Source: Pseudomonadota bacterium (GTDB taxonomy: Bacteria; Pseudomonadota; Gammaproteobacteria; Burkholderiales; Burkholderiaceae_F). From it: a stretch of DNA of 64,000 nt. The DNA is taken from NCBI GenBank assembly GCA_021825945.1, contig JAKAFN010000003.1:62001-126000 (forward strand), given 5' to 3'. Position numbers and translations under genes: made by a program. The notes beneath the pieces were generated by a model. That model did no database searches. It saw only the letters and a program-made list of their open reading frames with translations, and had not been told where the DNA came from. Shown here piece by piece: positions 52,432 through 60,600 of this stretch (position 1 is the first letter of the stretch; every line of letters begins with the position of its first letter).

Positions 52432-53613
52432 GTGTTGAACGATCATCGAGGCACGGAAGAGGCGGGTTTCCCTACGCGGCACGCAGCGGCATCGACCGAC
52501 GGCGCGGCGATTTCGTCGACCTGGGAGATCGTCGAGGAGATTCGTAACGGGCGCATCGTCGTGCTGGTCGACGATGAGGACCGGGAGAACGAAGGCGACC
52601 TGATTTTCGCGTCCGATTTCGTCACCCCGGAAAAAATCAATTTTCTCGCCAAGTACGGACGCGGCCTGGTCTGCATGGCGATCACGGGCGAGCAGGCGGA
52701 GCGGCTGCGATTGGCGCCCATGGCCGGCGACAACCGCAGCGTGCACGGCACCGCCTTCACCGTCGCGATCGAGGCGGCCCACGGTGTGAGCACCGGCATT
52801 TCGGCGGCGGATCGTGCCCACACGATCCGCGTCGCGTCGCGGCCGGACGCGCGCCCGGAACAGATCGTCTCGCCCGGCCACGTTTTCCCGCTGGTGAGCA
52901 AGCCCGGCGGCGTGCTGGTGCGGGCCGGCCATACCGAAGCCTGTTGCGATCTGGCGCGCCTCGCCGGCCTGACCCCCTCGGCGGTGCTGTGTGAGATCAT
53001 GAACGAAGACGGCAGCATGGCGCGGTTGCCGGACCTGCGGCGCTTCGCCGCGCAACACGGCCTGAAGCTCGGCACCATTGCGGACCTGATCCACTATCGC
53101 GCGGCCCACGAGAGCATGATCGAGCGGCTGGCGCAGCGTCCGGTGCAGACCTGCGCCGGCGCGTTCGACATGGTCGTCTACCGCGACAAGCCGACCGGCT
53201 CGCTGCACATCGCGCTCGTGCGTGGAAACCCGGACGCCGACACCGACATCCTGGTGCGCGTGCACGAACCCCTGTCGGTGCTCGATACCCTGGGGATCGG
53301 CGGCGCCGAACACTCGTGGCCGCTGGCCCAGGCGCTGGCGGCGATCGCCCGCGCCGATTGCGGTGTGGCCGTGCTGCTCAATTGCGGCGAGTCCGCCGCG
53401 GACCTGCAGGAGCGCCTGCTGCACGGCGGCGCTCCCGACGGCACCGAATCCCGTGGGGATCGCCATGACCTGCGCACCTACGGCGTGGGCGCACAGATCC
53501 TGCTCGATTTGGGCGTGCGGCGCATGAAGCTGCTCGCCAAACCGCGCAAGATGCCTTCGATGGCCGGCTTTGGCCTCATCACAACCGGATACTTGGAGAG
53601 CGAATCGCCATGA
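52432..53613 (+). CDS. ribBA: 3,4-dihydroxy-2-butanone 4-phosphate synthase with degenerate GTP cyclohydrolase II domain
   Basis: The N-terminal domain makes dihydroxybutanone phosphate from ribulose 5-phosphate: LVDDEDRENEGDL and VRAGHTEACCDLARLAGL are intact. The C-terminal domain resembles GTP cyclohydrolase II at its end (DLRTYGVGAQILLDLGVRRM), but the zinc cysteines expected after RVH are missing (RVHEPLSVLDTLGIGG), so it should not hydrolyse GTP. This RibB-plus-degenerate-RibA type is known in proteobacteria with a separate ribA. I chose the GTG at 52432; a TTG at 52384 or 52435 is also possible, and the N-terminal 30 codons are not conserved. It overlaps ribH by 4 nt. Confidence 0.92.
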   Translation: MLNDHRGTEEAGFPTRHAAASTDGAAISSTWEIVEEIRNGRIVVLVDDEDRENEGDLIFASDFVTPEKINFLAKYGRGLVCMAITGEQAERLRLAPMAGDNRSVHGTAFTVAIEAAHGVSTGISAADRAHTIRVASRPDARPEQIVSPGHVFPLVSKPGGVLVRAGHTEACCDLARLAGLTPSAVLCEIMNEDGSMARLPDLRRFAAQHGLKLGTIADLIHYRAAHESMIERLAQRPVQTCAGAFDMVVYRDKPTGSLHIALVRGNPDADTDILVRVHEPLSVLDTLGIGGAEHSWPLAQALAAIARADCGVAVLLNCGESAADLQERLLHGGAPDGTESRGDRHDLRTYGVGAQILLDLGVRRMKLLAKPRKMPSMAGFGLITTGYLESESP

Positions 53614-54104
53614 CAGTAGATACGATTGCCCCGGACCTGGACGGTACGCAACTGCGCATCGGCATCGTTTGGTCGCGGTTCAACACCTGGGCGGGCGAGT
53701 CGCTGCTTGCGTCCTGCCTGCGCGAACTCGCCGACCTGGGCGTGGACGAGGACGATGTCACCATCATTTCGGTGCCCGGGGCGCTGGAGATCCCGATCGC
53801 GCTCGCGGCCCTGGCCGCCCGGGATCAGTTCGATGCGCTGATCGCCCTGGGCTGCGTGATCCGCGGTGACACCTATCATTTCGAGATCGTCGCCGAGCAG
53901 TCGGCGGCCGGCGTCGCGCAGGTCGCCCTGGCGCAGGGTTTGCCGGTGGCCAATGGCATCCTCACCACCAACGACGAGGACCAGGCGCGCGAACGCGTCG
54001 TGGAGAAGGGGTCGGACGCCGCCCGCACGGCGGTGGAAATGGCCAACCTGCTCTTGGCGCTGGACGACGATGGCGACGATGGCGACGAGGAATCCGATGC
54101 CTGA
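53610..54104 (+). CDS. ribH: 6,7-dimethyl-8-ribityllumazine synthase
   Basis: RibH condenses the RibB and RibD products to lumazine, the substrate of RibE. The 164-residue protein has GIVWSRFNTWAGESLL, VPGALEIPIALAALA, ALGCVIRGDTYHFEIVAEQS with the catalytic His, and GILTTNDEDQARER. The C-terminal tail is very acidic (LDDDGDDGDEESDA). ATGA overlap with ribBA and an 8-nt overlap with nusB indicate coupled translation. Confidence 0.97.
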   Translation: MTVDTIAPDLDGTQLRIGIVWSRFNTWAGESLLASCLRELADLGVDEDDVTIISVPGALEIPIALAALAARDQFDALIALGCVIRGDTYHFEIVAEQSAAGVAQVALAQGLPVANGILTTNDEDQARERVVEKGSDAARTAVEMANLLLALDDDGDDGDEESDA

Positions 54105-54579
54105 TCCGGGGGCGTCGACCGTCCGTACCGGCAAGCCGCGCGGCGCCGCGAATGCCGGCGCGCGGCATCATGCGCGCGCGCTGGCGGTGCAGGGCCTGTA
54201 CGGCTGGTTGCTCAACGGCGGCGACGCCGCCGCGATCGGGACGCGCCTGCTCACCGAGGAGCAGATCGCCAAGATCGACGTGCCCTATTTCCGGGAGATC
54301 CTCGGCGGGACGGTGGCGGCGGCGGAGGAGCTGCGCGGCGAGTTGGCCGGATTGATCGACCGTCCGATCGCGGAACTGAGTCCGGTCGAGCACGCCGTGC
54401 TGCTGCTCGGGGCGTACGAACTCAAGTATCGGTTGGAAGTGCCGTATCGCGTGGCGATCAACGAGGCGATCGAGGTGGCCAAGCGCTATGGCGGCACCGA
54501 TGGTCACCGGTATGTGAACGGCGTTCTCGACAAGCTGGCGGCGCGCGTGCGGAGCGGGGAGATGATGACCGCTCCCTGA
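54097..54579 (+). CDS. nusB: Transcription antitermination factor NusB
   Basis: NusB with S10 binds boxA in rRNA leaders for antitermination. The 160-residue protein shows the all-helical family pattern: HHARALAVQGLYGWLLN, LSPVEHAVLLLGAYELKY, VPYRVAINEAIEVAKRYGGT and YVNGVLDKLA. The ATG at 54097 lies inside the ribH end; this keeps a short basic N-terminus before the conserved HHARALA. It follows ribH as in most betaproteobacteria. Confidence 0.95.
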   Translation: MPDPGASTVRTGKPRGAANAGARHHARALAVQGLYGWLLNGGDAAAIGTRLLTEEQIAKIDVPYFREILGGTVAAAEELRGELAGLIDRPIAELSPVEHAVLLLGAYELKYRLEVPYRVAINEAIEVAKRYGGTDGHRYVNGVLDKLAARVRSGEMMTAP

Positions 54580-54610
54580 TCGGCGCCGGCGGGCCGGACG
54601 CCGCGGAAGG

Positions 54611-54652
54611 ATCCCCCGCTCCCGCGCGCGGGGGAGGCCGGGAGTGAGGGTG
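54611..54652. repeat. Family-1 repeat (nusB-thiL gap)
   Basis: ATCCCCCGCTCCCGCGCGCG continues GGGGAGGCCGGGAGTGAGGGTGCGG; the core and the GTGAGGGTGCGG tail both match the family. Confidence 0.65.
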
Positions 54653-54714
54653 CGGAACGTCACGCAACCGTTTCGACGCATCCGGACTCTTTCCCGGCGG
54701 GGAAGAGGATGAAA

Positions 54715-55695
54715 ATGGGCATGTCTCTCGACGAATTCGGATTGATCGCCCGCTACTTCACCCGCCCGGTTCCCGAGCGCCAGGGCGTGGGGGATGATTG
54801 CGCGCTGCTCGACGTCGGCGCGACGACCCTTGCGCTCACCACCGACATGCTGGTCGAAGGCGTGCACTTTTTCCCGGGTGCCGAACCCGAAGCGCTCGGC
54901 CACAAGTGCCTGGCGGTCAACCTCTCCGATCTCGCGGCCGCCGGTGCGCGTCCGCGCAGTTTTTTGCTTGCCCTGGCGCTGCCCGTTGCCGACCCGGCAT
55001 GGCTGGACGCGTTTTCGCGCGGCCTGTTCGCTCTGGCGCAGGAGCACGACTGCCATCTCGTCGGCGGCGACACGGTGCGCACCGCGACGCGCGGTGGGGC
55101 CATGACGGTGGCGATCACCGCGATCGGCGAGGTCGATCGGGAAACGGTCCGCGGCCGCTCGGGCGCTCGCCCGGGGGACGACGTCTGGGTTTCGGGGTGG
55201 CTGGGCGAGTCCGCGCTCGCGCTGGCCGTCCGGCGCGGCGAATTGCCCGCGGAGGCGCTCGGCGCCGAGGCGGAGACCTGTTTCCGGCGGATGGACCGGC
55301 CGCAGCCGCGCGTCGCCCTGGGCCGGGCTCTGGCCGGCCTGGCGACGGCGGCGGCAGACGTCTCCGACGGGCTGATCGGAGATTTGGGCCACATCCTCGA
55401 GCGGTCCGGGGTCGGCGCGGAGGTGATCTGGGAGGACGTGCCGCGCGCGCCCGCATTCGCGGGCTTGGGCACGGTTCGACAGCAGCATTGCATCCTGGCC
55501 GGCGGCGACGACTATGAACTTGTGTTCACGGCTGCACCGGAACATCGCGATGCCGTGCTCGCCGCGGGGGCGCGCACCGGCGTGCCGGTTTCCCATATCG
55601 GCCGGATCGACCTGGAACAGGGTTTGCGCTTGCGCAACGCCGCGGGCGATCGGATCGGGGATACACTCAAGGCGTTCAATCAGTTTCCGACTTGA
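54715..55695 (+). CDS. thiL: Thiamine-monophosphate kinase
   Basis: ThiL phosphorylates thiamine monophosphate to the active diphosphate. The protein is about 326 residues with GVGDDCALLDVG (Mg-binding Asp pair), TDMLVEGVHFF, VNLSDLAAAGARPR, VGGDTVR and AADVSDGLIGDLGHI. Three ATG codons cluster (54709, 54715, 54721); GGAAGAGG ends 6 nt before the second, so I chose 54715. pgpA follows 21 bp later. Confidence 0.95.
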   Translation: MGMSLDEFGLIARYFTRPVPERQGVGDDCALLDVGATTLALTTDMLVEGVHFFPGAEPEALGHKCLAVNLSDLAAAGARPRSFLLALALPVADPAWLDAFSRGLFALAQEHDCHLVGGDTVRTATRGGAMTVAITAIGEVDRETVRGRSGARPGDDVWVSGWLGESALALAVRRGELPAEALGAEAETCFRRMDRPQPRVALGRALAGLATAAADVSDGLIGDLGHILERSGVGAEVIWEDVPRAPAFAGLGTVRQQHCILAGGDDYELVFTAAPEHRDAVLAAGARTGVPVSHIGRIDLEQGLRLRNAAGDRIGDTLKAFNQFPT

Positions 55696-55716
55696 TTGGG
55701 CGGAACAGGAGGCGCC

Positions 55717-56241
55717 ATGAGCACGTCCCGCGGAGAAGAACGGAAATCCCCCTCGCCCTCCCGTCCGATGCTTTCCCACCCCGCGCATTGGATCGCCACC
55801 GGCCTCGGAAGCGGGTTGCTGCGTCCCGGTCCCGGAACCTGGGGCACGGCGCTGGCGTGGGCGATCTTCGTCGTGATCGCGCCCCACGGCGCCCCCGATC
55901 TGGCAACCGGGCTGCTGGTGGTTGCAGTGGCCCTGATGCTCGGCAGCTGGGCGGCGCAGCACACCGGCGAAATGCTCGGCGAGGTCGATTCGGGGACGAT
56001 CGTCGTCGATGAGATGGTCGCGTTTTGGCTGATCCTCGTGCTGCTGCCGGCAGGGGATCGTCCCTGGGGACTGCAGGCGGTGGCGTTCGTGCTCTTCCGG
56101 ATCTTCGATATCACCAAGCCGCCGCCGATTCGCAACATCGATCGACATTGGAAGAGCGGTGTCGGCGTGATGGCCGATGACCTCGTCGCGGCGCTGTATA
56201 CGCTGCTGGTCATCGCGATCGGCCTGCGCCTGTTGCGGTGA
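55717..56241 (+). CDS. pgpA: Phosphatidylglycerophosphatase A
   Basis: PgpA dephosphorylates phosphatidylglycerol phosphate in the inner membrane. The 174-residue protein has HWIATGLGSGLLRPGPGTWG at the N-terminus, VDSGTIVVDEMVAFW with the key acidic residues, FRIFDITKPPPIR and GVGVMADDLVAALY, plus hydrophobic segments. A strong Shine-Dalgarno AGGAGG precedes the ATG at 55717. The stop shares a base with the next ATG (TGATG). Confidence 0.95.
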   Translation: MSTSRGEERKSPSPSRPMLSHPAHWIATGLGSGLLRPGPGTWGTALAWAIFVVIAPHGAPDLATGLLVVAVALMLGSWAAQHTGEMLGEVDSGTIVVDEMVAFWLILVLLPAGDRPWGLQAVAFVLFRIFDITKPPPIRNIDRHWKSGVGVMADDLVAALYTLLVIAIGLRLLR

Positions 56242-56768
56242 TGGACCCCGGTGCGCAACTGTTGGTGCTTGCCCGCGACCTCGGCGCCCGGCTTGCCGCG
56301 GAAGGTTTGGTTCTGACCACCGCGGAATCCTGCACGGCGGGGGGCGTGTCGTATGCGGTGACCCAGGTGCCCGGATCGAGCGCGTGGTTCGATCGCGGGT
56401 TCGTCGTCTATTCCAACGAAGCCAAGCAGCGCATGCTGGGCGTGGCGCAGGCCTACTTGCGCGACTACGGCGCGGTGAGCGAGCCGGTGGCGCGGGCGAT
56501 GGCGCTGGGAGCGTTGGCGCAGAGCCATGCCCACGCGGCCGTCGCGGTGACCGGCATCGCCGGGCCCGAGGGCGGCAGCCCGGAAAAGCCGGTCGGAACG
56601 GTGTGCTTCGCGTGGGCGTTGCGGCGCGACCCGGCGCTCCCTCCCTGGGCGCGAACGGCGACGCGGCGTTTCGATGGGGACCGGGCGGCGGTGCGGACGC
56701 AGTCGATCGCGGAGGCGATGGCCGGCCTCATCGATTGTCTTCGTAGCGGCTGTCTCGGGACCGGTTGA
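56241..56768 (+). CDS. pncC: CinA C-terminal domain protein (nicotinamide-nucleotide amidohydrolase PncC)
   Basis: A 175-residue stand-alone CinA C-terminal domain, which deamidates nicotinamide mononucleotide in NAD recycling. Seen: [20 protein letters not shown] with the catalytic Ser, [14 protein letters not shown], and [21 protein letters not shown]. The N-terminal MoaB-like domain of full CinA is absent, as in E. coli YgaD. It overlaps pgpA by 1 bp, and its last 41 bp overlap the convergent pyrF. Confidence 0.95.
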   Translation: MDPGAQLLVLARDLGARLAAEGLVLTTAESCTAGGVSYAVTQVPGSSAWFDRGFVVYSNEAKQRMLGVAQAYLRDYGAVSEPVARAMALGALAQSHAHAAVAVTGIAGPEGGSPEKPVGTVCFAWALRRDPALPPWARTATRRFDGDRAAVRTQSIAEAMAGLIDCLRSGCLGTG

Positions 56769-57606
56769 TCTCGTCGCGCGTCTGCCGGGCGGCCTGCGCC
56801 GCGGCGTCCGCGTAGTCGTCGCCGGAACTCGCATACAGGATGGCGCGCGAGGAGTTGATCAGCAGGCCGAATCCATCGATGTCACAGCCTGCCCGCACGG
56901 TGGCGGGAATGTCGCCGCCCTGGGCGCCTATGCCGGGGACGAGCAGCGGCAGTGCCGGCGCGAGTTCCCGCACGCGCGCCAGTTCCCGGGGGAACGTCGC
57001 CCCGACGACCAGGCCGATCTGCTCCGGCCGATGCCATGCGCCGGCGGCCAGCCGCGCGAGACGCTCGAAGAGGTGTTCGCCGCCGACGTCGAGCATCTGC
57101 AGATCATTGCCGCCCGGATTGCTCGTTCGGCAGAGCAGGAAGGCCGCGCGCCCCGCATAGGCCAGGAACGGTTCGATCGTGTCGCGGCCCATGAACGGCG
57201 AGAGCGTCACGGCGTCTGCGCCATAGCGTTCGAAGGCTTCGCGCGCGTACTGTTCGGCGGTCGAGCCGATGTCGCCGCGCTTGGCATCGAGGACGACGGG
57301 AATGTCCGGGTGCCGCGCACGCAGATGAGCCAGGAGATCTTCGAGTTGGTCTTCGGCGCGGTGCGAGGCGAAGTAGGCGATCTGCGGTTTGAACGCGCAG
57401 GCATAGGGCGCGGTCGCATCCGCGATGGCACAGCAGAACCGGAGGATCGCATCCTTGCTGCCGCGCAGCGAGGGCGCGAAGCGTTGCGGGTCGGGATCGA
57501 GACCGACGCAGAGCAGGGAATCCGCGTCGCGCCAGCGCGCGGCGAGGAGCTTGGAAAAGTCTCGGTTTGACGCCAACGCAGTGCTCTCCTCAACGCAAGT
57601 TGTCAT
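56728..57606 (-). CDS. pyrF: Orotidine 5'-phosphate decarboxylase (type 2)
   Basis: PyrF makes UMP, the last step of de novo pyrimidine synthesis. The 292-residue protein belongs to the longer type-2 group: [42 protein letters not shown] with the catalytic Lys/Asp, and [12 protein letters not shown]. The C-terminal end is antisense to the pncC 3' end. Repeats of both families lie upstream of it. Confidence 0.96.
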   Translation of the reverse strand: MTTCVEESTALASNRDFSKLLAARWRDADSLLCVGLDPDPQRFAPSLRGSKDAILRFCCAIADATAPYACAFKPQIAYFASHRAEDQLEDLLAHLRARHPDIPVVLDAKRGDIGSTAEQYAREAFERYGADAVTLSPFMGRDTIEPFLAYAGRAAFLLCRTSNPGGNDLQMLDVGGEHLFERLARLAAGAWHRPEQIGLVVGATFPRELARVRELAPALPLLVPGIGAQGGDIPATVRAGCDIDGFGLLINSSRAILYASSGDDYADAAAQAARQTRDEINRSRDSRYEDNR

Positions 57607-57690
57607 CGTGAGGCCCGCAGGGCCGTGGCGCGATCCAGTAGGCGTTCACGCCCTCTCCCGCGTGCGGAGCGGGCGGGGGTGAGGGTAGCA
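57603..57690. repeat. Family-2 repeat joined to a family-1 repeat (upstream of pyrF)
   Basis: TCATCGTGAGGCCCGCAGGG followed by CCGTGGCGCGATCCAG (family 2) runs directly into CCCTCTCCCGCGTGCGGAGC and GGGGGTGAGGGTAGCAGG (family 1). It fills the gap between the pyrF start and the ChpA stop, which is only 5 bp away. Confidence 0.7.
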
Positions 57691-57694
57691 GGGT

Positions 57695-60600
57695 TCAGAG
57701 GCTTCGTTCCTTGGCATCGACGTGCATCCGGATCAGTCGTAGCAACTCCTCTTCCTGATACGGTTTGCCGAGGTACTCGTCGGCGCCCAGTTCGAACGCC
57801 ATGCGGCGGTGTTTTTCCGCTGTGCGCGAGGTGATCATGATGACGGGAATGTCATGGGTCGCCGCGTTGGCGCGGATCGCGCGGGTGAGGTCGTAGCCGT
57901 CCATGCGCGGCATTTCGATGTCGGCCAGGATGCAGTCCGGCCGTTGCGTTTCCATCGTGCGCAGCGCGTCGATGCCGTCTTTGGCGAGGATCGTATGGTA
58001 GCCGTTGCGTTCCAACAGGCGTTGGGTGACGCGCCGCACGGTGAGCGAGTCGTCGACGATGAGGATGTGCGCGGTGTGGGTGCGGTTGGTGCGCGGGGGC
58101 GCGGGCGACTCATCACGGGCGCCGTCGTCCGGCGCCGCGGAACCCAAATCGAAATCCGCCCCCATCTCCGGCGGCTCGGGCGCTCGCGCGATCAATTGCA
58201 CGGGGTTGCAGATCAGCACGACCTGTCCGTCCCCCAGCACCGTTGCGCCGAGCACGCCCGCCAGCCGCGCGACCTGCGGCCCGACATTCTTCACCACCAC
58301 TTCGCATGGTGCGGAAAACGCGTCGGCGCTGATGGCCAGCCGGTCATCGCCCAAGCGCAGCAGCGCCAGCGCGTACGTATCGGCGTCGGGCGGGCTCGGG
58401 TCGCGCCCCACGAGTTGTGCGAGCGGTCGCAGTACCACGTCGCCGATGCCCTCGAATGCGATGGCGCCGCGCTGGATCGCGGGCAGCAAGTCCTCGGCGG
58501 CGACGTGCTGGTCCCGATCCACCATCGCGGCGGGGATGGCGAAGCGCTGATCGCCGACGCGGGCGAGCACCACCTGCATCACCGACAGACTCATCGGCAG
58601 GTACAGGGTGAACCGGGTGCCGCGGCCCGTCTCCGAAGACACGGCAATGCGTCCCCCCAGGCCGGCAACCTGCGCCCGCACCGCGTCCATGCCGACCCCG
58701 CGTCCTGCCAGCTCCGTCACTTCGTCGGCCGTACTGAATCCGGGCGCAAAGATGAGTTCGGTCAGCTCGCGTTCGTCGGGGATGCGGCCGGCGGGGATTC
58801 GGCCGGACGATTCCCCGCGCGCGCGGATGCGTTCCCAATCCAGTCCGCGACCGTCGTCGGCGAAGACGACCACGATTTCGTTGCTCTCCTGGTGCACGGA
58901 AACCCGTAGCTCGCCGGTGTCGGGCTTCCCCGCCGCCGCCCGGTCCGCCGGGGATTCCAGGCCATGGACGATCGCATTGCGAACGAGATGTTCGAACGGG
59001 CCGGCCATGTGTTCGAGAACGCTGCGGTCGACCTCGGTGTTTTCGCCGGCGAGATCGAGTCGCACGCGCTTGCCCAGTTCCCGTGCCGATTGCCGCGCCA
59101 CGCGGAAGAGGCGGTCGGCGACGTTGGCGAAGGGCACCATGCGCATGTGCAGGAGGTTCTGCTGCAGATCGCGCGTGAGGCGGGACTGGGCGGAGATGTC
59201 GTTGTCGGCCATCTGTAGCGCTCGCGACATACCGCTTTGCACCAGCGCGACGTCCTCGACCGACTCGGCGAGCTGGCGGGTCAACTCCTGCAGGCGCGAA
59301 TAGCGGTCGAATTCGAGCGGATCGAAATTTTCGGCATTTCGGGTTTCATTCGATTGCGCCTGGATCTGCGCATCCGCCTGGACTTCGATCTCGCGCAGTT
59401 GCGTGCGCAGACGCAGGATGTTGTCGGCGAGGTCGCCCAATGCGCCGCGCAGTTGGCCCAGTTCGGTTTCGAGCTTGGTGCGGGTGATCGAGATTTCGCC
59501 GGCATGATCGACCAGACGGTCGAGGATGTCGGCACGCACGCGCAAGTGCGCGGCCGGCGCTTTTTCTTCCTTGGGGGCGACGGCCAACGCGGCGCTCACG
59601 GCCGTGCCCGCCGTCGCGGGCATTGCCGGGGTCGTCACCTCCGTCGCCGCGGTATCGGGTGCAGGCGGGGACGTGCGCTGCAAGGATTCGAACAGCGCGG
59701 CGGCATGATCGAAGCGGCCGTGCAGGTCTTCGGCCAGCACTCCCGGCGCTTCGCCGGTGCCGATCGCCGATTCGATCCGGGCTTCCATCGCATGGACGAC
59801 TTCGCCCAGGCGCATCGCGCCGGCCATGCGCGCGCTTCCCTTGAGCGTGTGCAGGGCGCGCATCAGTTCGCGGGCCGTCTCCGCCGGGCCGCTGTCGCCC
59901 AGGATGCCGGTGCTTTGCGCGAGGCGTCGCAGCGCCGCCGAGATGACCGGGAACAGGTCCTGCGCTTCGACGAGGAAGATCGGGACGAGATCGACGTCGA
60001 TCTCGTCGAGCGCCGGCGGGGTCGTGGGCTCCGGCGGCACCGTCGGAATCTCCGGCGCCGCCTCCGCGGCCGGCGCCGACGTCGGTTCGGGCGGGGGGGC
60101 CGCCGCAGCGGCGAGTGGGGCGACGGGCGGCGACTCGGGTTGCGGCGGCGCCGGCATCTCGCGCACGATCGCCAGCAGGGTTTGCAGCGCGGCCGCACCC
60201 GCAGGGTCCGGGTCCGGGTAGACCCCCCCCGCGAACTGGTGCAGCATCGCCTTCATCTGTGCGATGCCGTCGGACAGCGTCTCGAATTGCGCGTCGGCGG
60301 GGCGAAACGGGGCGATGCCGGTGGTCGCTCGCGCGAAGGCCCACTGCAGCAGCGCGTCGATCGGCTCCGCCAGTGCGCACACGGGTTCGACCCCGACCGT
60401 GCCGGCAATCCCCGCAAGGGTGTGCGCCCGGCGCACGAGGGGCTCGAAATCCGCCGCGTCGGCGGCGGGATGGACACGCCACCGGGCGATGCCGTCCTCG
60501 AGCGCGCGGACGCACTCGTCGGATTCTTGCAGGAAGATCGCATACAGGCCGCGGCTGACGGTGACCGGACCGATCCGCAGGGTGTCGTCGGTCGGCGCGG

